DNA from: Desulfoluna spongiiphila
GTDB lineage: Bacteria; Desulfobacterota; Desulfobacteria; Desulfobacterales; Desulfolunaceae
Assembly (NCBI RefSeq): GCF_900101345.1
Contig: NZ_FMUX01000018.1
Coordinates: 62,001-126,000 of the forward strand
Length of the DNA stretch: 64,000 nucleotides
Direction of reading: 5' to 3'
The notes beneath the pieces are model-generated. The model had not been told where the DNA came from and did no database searches. It saw only the letters and a program-made list of their open reading frames with translations. The position numbers and the translations under genes were made by a program. Below, one piece after another: positions 51,620-59,949 of the stretch; positions within the stretch are counted from its first letter, which is position 1; each line of letters starts with the position of its first letter.

Positions 51620-52513
51620 TTACCCCTGTGCTTCATCCTTGGGCCGGGTCTTCCAGCGGTTGTGGACCCAGAACCACTGCTCCGGGAATTTCCGGACCAT
51701 CTTTTCCATGGCGTAGCTGAAGTTCTGGGTATTGGTGCGGACATCGGCCTCGAAATCACCGGTATTCACCAGGGGAATCTCCGGGCCGAACTCGCCCCGG
51801 ACGAACCGGCCGTCCCGGGCCACGAAGTAGGGGATCACCGGGGCACCGGTGGTGAGGGCCAGCTGGGCGATGCCGTTGTTGGCGCTGGCTGTCTTGCCGA
51901 ACATGTCCACAAACACGCTCTGATGGGGCTTGGGGGCGTTCTGGTCGCTCAACAGCCCCACGGCGTTGCCCTCCTCAAGCTCCTTGAAAATCCCCTTTAC
52001 CGCCTTTTTGGTGGGGTACATACGGCAGCCGAAGCGCTCCCGCATCTCCAGGATAAACCGGTCCATGGGCTTGAAGTCCAGGGGACGGTACACCGCCGAG
52101 ATCTGATACCCCGTGGCCCCCATGGAGACGGGAAGAAATTCCCAGTTCCCCATGTGGCAGGTGAGCACCAGAACGCCCTTGCCCTTTGCGTGGGCCGCCT
52201 TCAGGTGAAAAATCCCGTAAATCCGAAACCGGGCCCTGAGCTCCGGCCAGTTCCAGCGGAGGCTTCGGCCCATCTCAAAAGGAACCAGGGCAACGTGGTT
52301 AAACGCCCTTCGGCTCAGGGCCAGGATCTCCTCTTTCGACATCTCCCTGCCGAAGGCGGTGGTCATGTTCTTGATCGCCACCTCACGGTGACGCTTGTCC
52401 CGACGGTACCAGACGCCGCCGATGCCGTTGGCCATTTTCTCGGCCACGGTCTCAGGGATAAGCCCCAACAGGAGAAAAAACAGTCGAATCACTTTATAAA
52501 CCAGAAATTCCAT
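51620..52513 (-). CDS. LpxL/HtrB family lysophospholipid acyltransferase
   Basis: A 297-residue inner membrane acyltransferase of the lipid A late-acylation family, adding a secondary acyl chain to Kdo-lipid A or a related acceptor. An N-terminal membrane anchor (residues 5-22) precedes the HX4E catalytic motif HMGNWE near residue 118; later conserved regions are LLSDQNA near 188 and WFWVHNRWKTR near the C-terminus. The regulator and acceptor cannot be read here. It is separate from the flotillin cluster by 380 bp. Confidence 0.9.
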   Translation of the reverse strand: MEFLVYKVIRLFFLLLGLIPETVAEKMANGIGGVWYRRDKRHREVAIKNMTTAFGREMSKEEILALSRRAFNHVALVPFEMGRSLRWNWPELRARFRIYGIFHLKAAHAKGKGVLVLTCHMGNWEFLPVSMGATGYQISAVYRPLDFKPMDRFILEMRERFGCRMYPTKKAVKGIFKELEEGNAVGLLSDQNAPKPHQSVFVDMFGKTASANNGIAQLALTTGAPVIPYFVARDGRFVRGEFGPEIPLVNTGDFEADVRTNTQNFSYAMEKMVRKFPEQWFWVHNRWKTRPKDEAQG

Positions 52514-52838
52514 ACGTCACGTCCACACCCTGATGTCGTCATACATGGCACCATACAGCCCAACCCATTGTCATCTCGGCAAAAAAACGGGCCAGACGTC
52601 TCAACGCCGTCACACTCCAATCGACTTTTCTAAGAATATGGAACTATACGGTGGGGTCCATGGTTTTGCAATGGGAAACAGCGTCTTGACGTGTTCGATG
52701 AAGGCGGACAGAAGCCGGCCCAAGGATCAGGCTCAAACCGATGGAAGGGTAAAGGGGGTGGGTCTATACACATGACGCCTGCCGGGAGCAGGCCGCGATG
52801 GTTCGTACGGAGTCTCCCCAATAGGGAAGCCCCATGGA

Positions 52839-52886
52839 AGCCATGACGCCCGGGCCCGGGAAGTATCCCGAACCCAGGCGTCATGG
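52839..52886. other. Long imperfect hairpin in the 52514-52892 gap
   Basis: CCATGACGCC (left) and GGCGTCATGG (right) form a 10-bp outer stem that continues inward with few mismatches to a loop near AGTA. It lies just after the repeat-protein gene on the minus strand. It lacks a T-run, so termination is uncertain. The rest of the 379-bp gap shows no gene. Confidence 0.55.
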
Positions 52887-52892
52887 GGTTTA

Positions 52893-53501
52893 TCATCTCA
52901 GGCCCACGGGCCGATCGAGAATTTCTTTCCAGATAACCGCCTCTTTCAGGCGCATCCGGTGTTTTCGACGGGAGTCACAGGGTTGAATGGCAGCCGTCCG
53001 AGCCTCTGGTGATACCCTTTTGGCTTTATGCCCCCCCTCCGGGCTGTCCCACAGGGAAGCTGAGTCGTCCGTCGCCTCCCAGCGTTCGTGGAGGTCCGGC
53101 CTCTCATCCTCGGCGTTCCATCGTTCATGGAGGGCGGGGCTGTCATCCCCTTCCTCCCACCGTTCGTGGAGTGAGGGCCTTTCATCGTCGGCCTCCCATC
53201 GCTCCTGGGAGATCACGCTGTCCTCCTCCAGGATCTCCTCCCGGTAGGACTCCGATCCCCCTCTGAGCTCCTCCCAGGGGTCATCGTCCATGAAGTCCTC
53301 GTCGTCTTCACCCGCCGCTTCCCGTTCCGCCTCGAGCCGGGCCTTCTCCATCTCCTGTTTCATCTGCTCGATGACGTCGCCCAGCTTGCCTTTCAGGGCG
53401 CCGCCTCCCTCAGAGTTCACAGAGGAGAGGACCTTTCTCATGATGGATCGAAAGATCAGGTAGATCACAACCAGGGTGATCAGGAACTTAAGGCCGCCCA
53501 T
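52893..53501 (-). CDS. Membrane-anchored protein with four 13-residue repeats
   Basis: A 202-residue protein of unknown function. One N-terminal membrane segment (residues 4-20) is followed by an acidic, partly coiled-coil region. Four tandem 13-residue repeats follow at residues 99-150, units such as HERWEEGDDSPAL and HERWNAEDERPDL (consensus [HQ]ERWxAxDDxPxL). The C-terminal end has IWKEILDRPVGLR, which resembles a short tail motif (EILGPP-like) seen in other deltaproteobacterial proteins. It starts within the floA stop (TGATG), so it is translationally coupled to the flotillin and may be a partner of it. Confidence 0.72.
   Translation of the reverse strand: MGGLKFLITLVVIYLIFRSIMRKVLSSVNSEGGGALKGKLGDVIEQMKQEMEKARLEAEREAAGEDDEDFMDDDPWEELRGGSESYREEILEEDSVISQERWEADDERPSLHERWEEGDDSPALHERWNAEDERPDLHERWEATDDSASLWDSPEGGHKAKRVSPEARTAAIQPCDSRRKHRMRLKEAVIWKEILDRPVGLR
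53052..53207 (-). repeat. Four 39-bp coding repeats
   Basis: The 13-residue units above are encoded by four diverged 39-bp DNA repeats. Substitutions between units are numerous, so the array is old and kept at the protein level. Confidence 0.8.
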
Positions 53502-54487
53502 CAGGTGGTCTCCTTATCATCCGGTCCTTTCTCATCTCCGGCGATGGAGCTGCGCATATCGGTATCGGCCATGATGTTTTTCATTTTGTAATAATCCATG
53601 ATCCCCAAGTTGCCGCTTCGGAAGGCTTCGGCCATGGCCAGGGGAACCTGGGCCTCGGCTTCAACCACCTTGGCCTGCATCTCCTGCACGCGGGCCGTCA
53701 TCTCCTGCTCCACGGCATAGGCCATGGCACGACGCTCCTCGGCCTTGGCCTGGGCGATCTTCTTGTCCGCTTCGGCGCGGTCGGTTTCAAGGTCGGCGCC
53801 GATGTTCTTGCCCACGTCCACGTCGGCGATGTCGATGGAGAGAATCTCGTAGGCCGTCCCCGAATCGAGCCCCTTGGCAAGAACGGTCTTGGAGATGGTG
53901 TCCGGATTTTCCAGGACCTGCTTGTGGTTCTCGGAGGAACCGATGGTGGAAACGATGCCCTCGCCAACGCGGGCAAGGATCGTGTCTGCTCCGGCACCAC
54001 CCACCAGACGGTCGATGTTGGCACGAACCGTCACACGTGAAATAGCTTTCAGCTGGATCCCGTCCTTGGCCATGGCGGCGATCTTCGGGGTCTCGATCAC
54101 TTTGGGGTTGACGCTCATCTGAACCGCTTCAAGCACGTCACGGCCAGCCAGGTCAATGGCAGCCGCCCGGTTGAATTCCAGGTCGATGTTGGCCTTGTCC
54201 GCCGCAATAAGGGCCTGGACCACACGGGCCAGGTTACCCCCGGCCAGGTAGTGGGATTCCAGAAGGTCGGTGTCGATGTCGATACCTGCCTTCACGGCCA
54301 TGATCTTGGACTCGATGATGAGCTTGGGGGGTACTTTCCTGAACCGCATGAAGACGATATTCAGAATACCCACATGGGCACCGGACACCAAAGCCTGAAT
54401 CCAGAGCTTGATGGCGGAGGCGATGACAAATAGAATCACCAGCACGATAGCCAGAACAACAAATGTTAAAATCGTGTTTAGAGGCAT
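53501..54487 (-). CDS. floA: Flotillin-like protein FloA
   Basis: A 328-residue membrane scaffold (UPF0365/FloA) that organises functional membrane microdomains. It has an N-terminal membrane hairpin (residues 5-28), an SPFH-like domain to about residue 200 (KVPPKLIIESKIMAVKAGI near 53-71), and a helical Ala/Glu-rich tail (AEADKKIAQAKAEERRAMA near 245). AGGAG precedes the ATG. Its partners NfeD-type proteins are upstream on the same strand. Confidence 0.93.
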   Translation of the reverse strand: MPLNTILTFVVLAIVLVILFVIASAIKLWIQALVSGAHVGILNIVFMRFRKVPPKLIIESKIMAVKAGIDIDTDLLESHYLAGGNLARVVQALIAADKANIDLEFNRAAAIDLAGRDVLEAVQMSVNPKVIETPKIAAMAKDGIQLKAISRVTVRANIDRLVGGAGADTILARVGEGIVSTIGSSENHKQVLENPDTISKTVLAKGLDSGTAYEILSIDIADVDVGKNIGADLETDRAEADKKIAQAKAEERRAMAYAVEQEMTARVQEMQAKVVEAEAQVPLAMAEAFRSGNLGIMDYYKMKNIMADTDMRSSIAGDEKGPDDKETT

Positions 54488-54580
54488 TCAATTCTCCTGA
54501 TTTACACGTTATTTATAAGGCCTTCCACAACCGAAAGACCGGGTTACTCCAAAAGCCTTTTGCCTTCTATGGTTAAAGGT

Positions 54581-54749
54581 GCCTCCGGCGGCAAGGTGAG
54601 CCACCTTGAAAGCACGTTGCGAATGCGCTTTCCCCTTCGTTCCTCAGGGAAAATCACATTCGCCTTTGATTCAGATTAAACTGGGTCTGTTTTCAAAACC
54701 TGTTTGGCAGCCTTTTCAAAAGGTTGGCCCCCGGCAGGGCGCCGGAGGC
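54581..54749 (-). repeat. Structured intergenic repeat, copy 12
   Basis: A 169-bp copy in the gap between the short NfeD gene and floA. The right end is GCGCCGGAGGC, with one base lost. The A/T hairpin is the CCTTTT/AAAAGG variant and the first hairpin is CAAGGTG-AGC-CACCTTG. In minus sense it starts five bases after the stop of the short NfeD gene. Confidence 0.9.
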
Positions 54750-54754
54750 TACTT

Positions 54755-55231
54755 TTACTCCGCGACCTTCACAATAACGCTGTTGGCGGTGACGGAGATT
54801 ACGGTGATGGCGCTCTCTTTTTCGATGTACTCGCCCCGGGTGACCACGTCGATGCGTTCCTCGCCGAGAAGAGCCACGCCCGAGGGACGCAGGTCGGTGA
54901 TGGCCTTGCCCTCAAGGCCCAGAAAGTGGTCCAGCCCTATTTTCTGAGAGGTGGCCCCGTCATCACTTTTGAGCTGCTTTTTAAGGGTCACCGGGGAGTG
55001 TTCCAGCACCTTGGCCCCGACAAAAACGGCGGCGGGAACAAGAAAAATATCGGCCACCAACAGGGCGTAGCCCATCTGGGTGGAGACCTCTGTGAAGACC
55101 ATGTACACAGAGAGCACAAAAAGGGCGGCGGCCACCACGGAGATAAGCCCGAAGGAGGGAATGATAAACTCGGCGATGATGGCGGCAACACCAAGGAGCT
55201 GAAGGACAATGACGGTTAAGGCAATTTTCAT
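54755..55231 (-). CDS. Short NfeD-like membrane protein
   Basis: A 158-residue protein with three or four membrane segments (residues 3-80) and a C-terminal OB-fold NfeD domain (residues 95-157; GLEGKAITDLRPSGVALLGEERIDVV). Such short NfeD proteins pair with flotillins. It lies 18 bp after the long NfeD gene and before floA; a repeat copy interrupts the short-NfeD/floA gap. Confidence 0.87.
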   Translation of the reverse strand: MKIALTVIVLQLLGVAAIIAEFIIPSFGLISVVAAALFVLSVYMVFTEVSTQMGYALLVADIFLVPAAVFVGAKVLEHSPVTLKKQLKSDDGATSQKIGLDHFLGLEGKAITDLRPSGVALLGEERIDVVTRGEYIEKESAITVISVTANSVIVKVAE

Positions 55232-55249
55232 GGGCTTGGCTGGGTTCCT

Positions 55250-56728
55250 TTATGCAACAGGTTCGGAAGGGGAGACTTTCCGGGCCACAATGACGCGATT
55301 CCCCTCCACGGCGGTGACCACCACGTGCTCGTTTCGATCAATAAAATCACCCCGGGTGACGACGTCAAAGGGCTCACCGTAAAAGGCGGCTTTGCCAGCC
55401 GGTCTCAGGGGGCTTAAGGCAACACCGGTGGCGCCTTTTTCGATGCGTGCGCTCTCTTTGGAATCGGCATGGGACGCTTTAAGGTCCGCATCCAGGTACG
55501 GCCCGCTTACCCTCCCGGCCATGGCGGGAACGAGGTAACGCAGCATGGCCATGGCCATGAGCAGGGAGGCGCCGAAGGAGGCCACCACGGTGAGGAGGTT
55601 CCCCCGAAACAGGTCGCCTTCCCAAGGTAGGTCCGGGTCGGGCAGCACAAAATCCTGCAGGGAGAGGATCAGGCCGAGCATCACCAGCAGAAAGCCGATG
55701 ATCCCCGCCACCCCGAACCCGGGGAGGACAAAAATCTCCACCACCAGGAGCAGCACACCGATGACGATGATGAGAATCTCCGCATAGGTGGCAAGGCCCG
55801 CAATATGATGCCCGAAAAGAGCCAGGGCCAGGGCGCTGAGCCCCACGATGCCGAAGATCCCGAAGCCCGGGGCCTTGAGTTCGGTGTACAGGGCCCCAAG
55901 CCCGACGATCATGAGAATGGGGGCAATGGAGAGAATCCATCCGGAGAGGTCCTCGGACCAGGAGGGGTCCACACGCTCCGGAGCTGTTCCCCCTTTTCCT
56001 TCCCCTGCCACCACCTCGGCGATGGTTTTCAAGGTGGCCTTGGAAAACCCGAAGGCCTTGGCCTCCACGTCGTCCATGGTCAGGAGCTCGCCTTCACGCA
56101 CCACGGTCCGCACGTGGTCGGGCTTCACCTTCAAATCCTCGTAGGCCTGCCTCTCCAGGTAGACTGTCTTGCCCTCGGCCTCGTAGGCCACGATCTCAAG
56201 CTCGGCCGTCACCATGGACTCGGCCAGGGCTTCACTGTAGCCGTTTTTCCGGGCCAGGGCGCGGAACTTGGCCCGCAGGGGGGACTGGAATTTCTCCCCC
56301 AGCATCTTGGGGCCTTCCTGGCTCACGGCAATGGGGGCGCAATCCCCGATGGTGGTTCCCGGGGACATGGTCAGGGCGTCGGCCGAAAGGGCAATGAGGG
56401 CCCCGGCGCTGATGGCCTTGGTCTTCACCCAGGCCACGCTGGGGGTCTCAAGGGCCGTGATGGCATCGACAATTTTCAGGGCGGAATCCACCCGACCGCC
56501 GAAGGTGTCCATTTCAAAAACCACAAGGGCAGCGCCTTGGGCATCCCGTGTGGCCCGCTCCACAAAGGCGGCCATGGCCGGTGAGACCTCGCCGGAGACG
56601 GGGATCACGAGCACCCTGGCCTCATCGGCCCGGGCAATGGAGTGGAACGGTCCCGCCGGGAGAACACACGACAGGAGCCATCCAAAGAAAAAACATACCG
56701 AAACAAGGAAAGGGGTCGACTTTTGCAT
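55250..56728 (-). CDS. Long NfeD: ClpP-like serine protease with NfeD domain
   Basis: A 492-residue membrane protease of the NfeD1b group. It has a signal peptide (residues 1-35), a ClpP-like periplasmic protease domain (38-235) with the nucleophilic serine in TKAISAGALIALSAD near residue 105, four or five membrane segments (270-420) and a C-terminal OB fold. Known homologues are membrane-bound proteases acting with stomatin/flotillin proteins, and the three genes nfeD-nfeD-floA here are in that order. ATG 56728 lies at the start of a signal peptide. Confidence 0.9.
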   Translation of the reverse strand: MQKSTPFLVSVCFFFGWLLSCVLPAGPFHSIARADEARVLVIPVSGEVSPAMAAFVERATRDAQGAALVVFEMDTFGGRVDSALKIVDAITALETPSVAWVKTKAISAGALIALSADALTMSPGTTIGDCAPIAVSQEGPKMLGEKFQSPLRAKFRALARKNGYSEALAESMVTAELEIVAYEAEGKTVYLERQAYEDLKVKPDHVRTVVREGELLTMDDVEAKAFGFSKATLKTIAEVVAGEGKGGTAPERVDPSWSEDLSGWILSIAPILMIVGLGALYTELKAPGFGIFGIVGLSALALALFGHHIAGLATYAEILIIVIGVLLLVVEIFVLPGFGVAGIIGFLLVMLGLILSLQDFVLPDPDLPWEGDLFRGNLLTVVASFGASLLMAMAMLRYLVPAMAGRVSGPYLDADLKASHADSKESARIEKGATGVALSPLRPAGKAAFYGEPFDVVTRGDFIDRNEHVVVTAVEGNRVIVARKVSPSEPVA

Positions 56729-57037
56729 GGTGATGCCTGGGGTTCAGGTAAAGAGAGTGATGCCGGGAGCCAGGTGACACAAGCGCTGGAACAAGGGGAG
56801 AAAACGGCCCGGACACCCCGATGAATGAAGGATGTACATCCACTCATCTTCCTGCGGAAGATAAAATCGCCGGATGACACCTTATTGACTATTCGTATAT
56901 ACAGGAAAAGGAGAAGCCGTGCAAGATCGTGTAAGCCGGGGACCGGCCGCAACAGGCGCCCATCCATCAGGCTGAATGAACAATGAAATCAAAATAATTC
57001 ACGACCCCGCGGCATTTATTTGGATCCGCTCTTCTGC

Positions 57038-57043
57038 TATAGT
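57038..57043 (+). promoter_or_regulatory. Possible -10 element upstream of the isomerase gene
   Basis: TATAGT, 44 bp before the start at 57087, with only a weak -35 (TTTATT at 57015). The rest of the gap 56729-57086 shows no gene; it must hold the divergent nfeD promoter. Confidence 0.35.
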
Positions 57044-57086
57044 GCGGCGGTTTATCAGGAACAAAATCAAACGACGGAGCCTCACC

Positions 57087-57896
57087 ATGATCCAGCTCGA
57101 CAACGCCATGAAGCAGGCAGCCCGAGGCGTTCAGGTCAATGTACCCTACCGCATGCTCATGCATGACAGGGCGCTTTTTGACCTGTTTTGCTCCCTCTGC
57201 CTCAACCCCGAGCTGGGCATGGACATCCCGGCCCTTGAGGCCTATGGCCCGGACCACTTCCGGGAGACGGCAGAGACCTTCCGACGGGCCGGAGCACGCA
57301 TTACCCTCCACGGCCCCTTCGAAGGGGTGGACCCGGGGTCGGCGGATCCGGCCGTGCGCAAAAGCAGCGAACGGTACCTTGAGCGCCTCGTCAGCGCGGT
57401 GGCGGTGATGCAGCCCACACACGTCGTGTGCCACACCGGATTTCACCCGGACACCCATACCGAAGGGTTATCGGACTGGCGCAAACGAAGCCGCAGGGTC
57501 TGGGGGGAAACGGCCTCGGCCATGGACCGCTCCGGAGCACGGCTCCTCCTGGAAAATGTCCACGAACGCTCCCCTGCGGACATGGCGAGCATGGTCCGGG
57601 GCATCGACCACCTGGGGCTCTGCCTCGACACCGGCCACCTGAACGCATACGGCAACGGAGACCTCACCGGCTGGGTGGATTCCCTGGGGGATCTCACCGC
57701 AGAGGTGCACCTCCACGACAACCACGGCAGGGCCGATGAGCACCTGGCCCCGGGCCGGGGCACCATCGATTTTGCCCCCCTTGTTGCCCTGGCAGAACGC
57801 CGGCCCCTGGTCATCACCCTGGAGCCCCACAGGCCGGAAGACCTGCCGCCGGCCCTTGAATTTCTCGTCCGTCACCCCGGCCTGCTGCCGCGTTAA
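57087..57896 (+). CDS. Sugar phosphate isomerase/epimerase-like TIM barrel protein
   Basis: A 269-residue protein of the xylose isomerase-like/AP endonuclease 2 TIM-barrel family. Metal ligands appear in HTGFH (near residue 114), LLLENVHER (E near 154), CLDTGHLNAYG (near 180) and EVHLHDNHG (near 205), with a last glutamate in ITLEPHR near 250. The reaction is unknown. ATG 57087 has GGAG upstream; an upstream in-frame extension of 37 codons is not family-like. Confidence 0.82.
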   Translation: MIQLDNAMKQAARGVQVNVPYRMLMHDRALFDLFCSLCLNPELGMDIPALEAYGPDHFRETAETFRRAGARITLHGPFEGVDPGSADPAVRKSSERYLERLVSAVAVMQPTHVVCHTGFHPDTHTEGLSDWRKRSRRVWGETASAMDRSGARLLLENVHERSPADMASMVRGIDHLGLCLDTGHLNAYGNGDLTGWVDSLGDLTAEVHLHDNHGRADEHLAPGRGTIDFAPLVALAERRPLVITLEPHRPEDLPPALEFLVRHPGLLPR

Positions 57897-58093
57897 ATAC
57901 GGGCGCCGCAGAGGCAAATTCGGCATGATTCCCGCCGGATCCGGCTGGGATAAACCATGGTTTTCGAAGACGTTAATACTATCAAAACCGTGGGAGGTAA
58001 CCAAGGAAAACAAGGCTCGTCTCGTCAGTGGTAGGCAAACGCAATATCCTTTAACGATGCATACTTCAGCCTCGTTTGAAAGGAAAGTAGTTC

Positions 58094-58123
58094 TTGACAC
58101 AAAAACGGAAATTGTTCTATATC
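58094..58123 (+). promoter_or_regulatory. Promoter upstream of the RsbRD-like gene and dsr operon
   Basis: TTGACA (58094-58099) and TATATC (58118-58123) are separated by 18 bp, about 100 bp before the ATG at 58224. The gap 57897-58223 otherwise holds a GCCGGATCCGGC palindrome at about 57934 and no gene. Confidence 0.6.
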
Positions 58124-58223
58124 AATCGTTTAAACTCGGAAAATTCCGTTTCATCATTAAGTTGCTGTTACAAATGAAATTCTTAGGAAACCCGCGTGCG
58201 CATGCAGGTGGGTGCGAGGAACC

Positions 58224-58826
58224 ATGGGTATTTACAAACACCTCGACAACCATGCCAAAGAGATCATCAAAGCATGGACCGCACGTTTTGCCGGCAGCTA
58301 CTCGTCCGACGGCAGCCGATTCATCATGAAGGAGCAGGACCCCTTCAACAACCCCATCGGCGCCATGGCCAAGGAAGGGTTCACCGACGTCTTTGCCCTG
58401 TTGGCCGGGAAAAACGAACCCGACCCCGAGGTGCTCCGCCAGAAACTCGACCCGGTTATTCGCCTGCGGGCAGTACAGGCCTTTGTCCCCAGTGAAGGGG
58501 TTGCCTTTGTCTTTCCCCTGAAAACCGTGGTGAAAGAGGCGCTGAAAAAAGAGATCAAAGAGGGAAAAGTTACCCAGAAGGACCTGGACGGCTTTTACAA
58601 CCGGGTGGACCAGCTCAGCCTGGCGGCCTTCGACATCTACATGGCCTGCCGTGAGCAGATCTATCGCCTTCGGGCCAGCGAGGTTCGCACCCGAACGCTT
58701 AATATTTTGAAGAACAAGGATATATTGTGTGAGGTTCCCGAAGTCGGGACCGAAATTTTACCACATGATGTTTATAAAAACGGGGGCTTTGAAAAATCGG
58801 ATGACGATCCGGATCGAGGGCTGTAG
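58224..58826 (+). CDS. RsbRD N-terminal domain-like protein upstream of dsrM
   Basis: A 200-residue soluble helical protein resembling the RsbRD N-terminal (globin-like sensor) domain. Genes of this type are often found directly before dsrM in sulfate reducers; a sensory or regulatory role is suggested, but not shown. The domain covers residues 5-160 (NHAKEIIKAWTARFAGSY and later AFDIYMACREQIYRLRASE). The ATG at 58224 has GAGGA just upstream; a GTG four codons earlier is possible. A weak hairpin separates it from dsrM. Confidence 0.78.
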   Translation: MGIYKHLDNHAKEIIKAWTARFAGSYSSDGSRFIMKEQDPFNNPIGAMAKEGFTDVFALLAGKNEPDPEVLRQKLDPVIRLRAVQAFVPSEGVAFVFPLKTVVKEALKKEIKEGKVTQKDLDGFYNRVDQLSLAAFDIYMACREQIYRLRASEVRTRTLNILKNKDILCEVPEVGTEILPHDVYKNGGFEKSDDDPDRGL

Positions 58827-58847
58827 GACGGTGGTGTGACTTCCCCC

Positions 58848-58869
58848 GGGAGGGTTGCCGGCCCTCCTT
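58848..58869 (+). terminator. Weak terminator or attenuator before dsrM
   Basis: GGGAGGG-TTGCCGG-CCCTCC followed by only three Ts, 22 nt after the RsbRD-like stop. It could reduce read-through into dsrM or be a processing site. Confidence 0.4.
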
Positions 58870-58947
58870 TAAGGTTGTGTCCGTCTTTTACAAACTTTCA
58901 ATTCGGGTGCGTTCGTTTTATCAAGCACCAAAGGGTGAGGAAAAGGT

Positions 58948-59946
58948 ATGAACGTTAATATTGTGTTGTCCCTGGTAGCGGTCGTTGTGCTGGGTGCACT
59001 CGCCTTTCTGGGCGGCAGTGCGCCTGCGCTGCAGGGAGTGTTTGGGATCCTGATACCCTACATCGCCTTCGTCGTGTTCCTGGGCGGTTTTATCTGGCGT
59101 ATCATGAAATGGGCCAAGTCACCGGTTCCCTTTCGTATCCCGACCACCTGCGGTCAGCAAAAATCATTGCCCTGGATCAAGCATGACAAGCTTGAAAACC
59201 CTTACACCGGACTGGGTGTGGTGGGCCGCATGGCCTTTGAGATCCTGACCTTCAGGTCTCTGTTCCGCAACACCAAGGCCGAAATCAAAGGGGACCGGGT
59301 CTCTTACGAATGGGAAATCTGGCTCTGGCTGTTTGCCCTGGTCTTCCATTACAGCTTCCTGGCGGTGCTCGTCCGTCACATGCGCTTCTTCCTGGAGCCT
59401 GTGCCGTTTTGGATCGAAGCCCTGGAAGCCCTCGACGGTTTCTTCCAGATCGGCCTTCCCATTGTGCTGCTCTCCGGAGTGCTCCTTCTTGCCGCGGTCT
59501 GTTTTCTCTTCCTGCGTCGAGTAGCCAAGCCCAACCTCCGGTACGCCTCCCTGGCAGCCGATTACTTCCCCCTCTTCCTAATCATGGCCATCGCAGGCAC
59601 CGGCATCTACATGCGATATTTCCTGAGGGTGGACGTGGTTGCCGTGAAAGAGCTCACCATGGGCCTGGCGACTCTGCACCCCACGATTCCGGCCAACATT
59701 GACCCGTTCGTCTTCGTGCACCTGTTCTGCGTATGCGTTCTCTTCGTGTACTTCCCCTTCAGCAAGCTGATGCACGCCGGTGGTATTTTCCTTTCTCCCA
59801 CCCGAAACATGGCCAACAACAGCCGAGCCAAGAGACACATCAACCCCTGGAACCCCGATCTTCCGTTCGTGACCTACGAGAAATACGAAAACGAATTCAG
59901 AGAGAAGATGATCGAAGCGGGTCTCCCAGTGGAAAAGGAGTCATAA
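58948..59946 (+). CDS. dsrM: DsrM, membrane cytochrome b subunit
   Basis: The heme b membrane subunit (NarI-like) of DsrMKJOP, which passes electrons between the menaquinone pool or periplasm and DsrK in the cytosol. At 332 residues it has six membrane segments (about residues 5-25, 28-50, 125-147, 165-190, 205-228, 250-272). Histidines that can ligate heme are in the VFHYSFLAVLVRHMRFF stretch near residue 135 and in the last segments. GAGG precedes the ATG. First gene of the operon. Confidence 0.95.
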   Translation: MNVNIVLSLVAVVVLGALAFLGGSAPALQGVFGILIPYIAFVVFLGGFIWRIMKWAKSPVPFRIPTTCGQQKSLPWIKHDKLENPYTGLGVVGRMAFEILTFRSLFRNTKAEIKGDRVSYEWEIWLWLFALVFHYSFLAVLVRHMRFFLEPVPFWIEALEALDGFFQIGLPIVLLSGVLLLAAVCFLFLRRVAKPNLRYASLAADYFPLFLIMAIAGTGIYMRYFLRVDVVAVKELTMGLATLHPTIPANIDPFVFVHLFCVCVLFVYFPFSKLMHAGGIFLSPTRNMANNSRAKRHINPWNPDLPFVTYEKYENEFREKMIEAGLPVEKES

Positions 59947-59949
59947 ATC

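Noticed and set aside
52839..52886. Standard terminator for the repeat-protein gene
   Set aside because: The stem is long but lacks a T-run on the minus strand, so it is listed only as a hairpin.
52533..52896. Frames of 80-88 codons on both strands in the 52514-52892 gap
   Set aside because: No start signals, no recognisable composition, and they overlap each other and a large hairpin.
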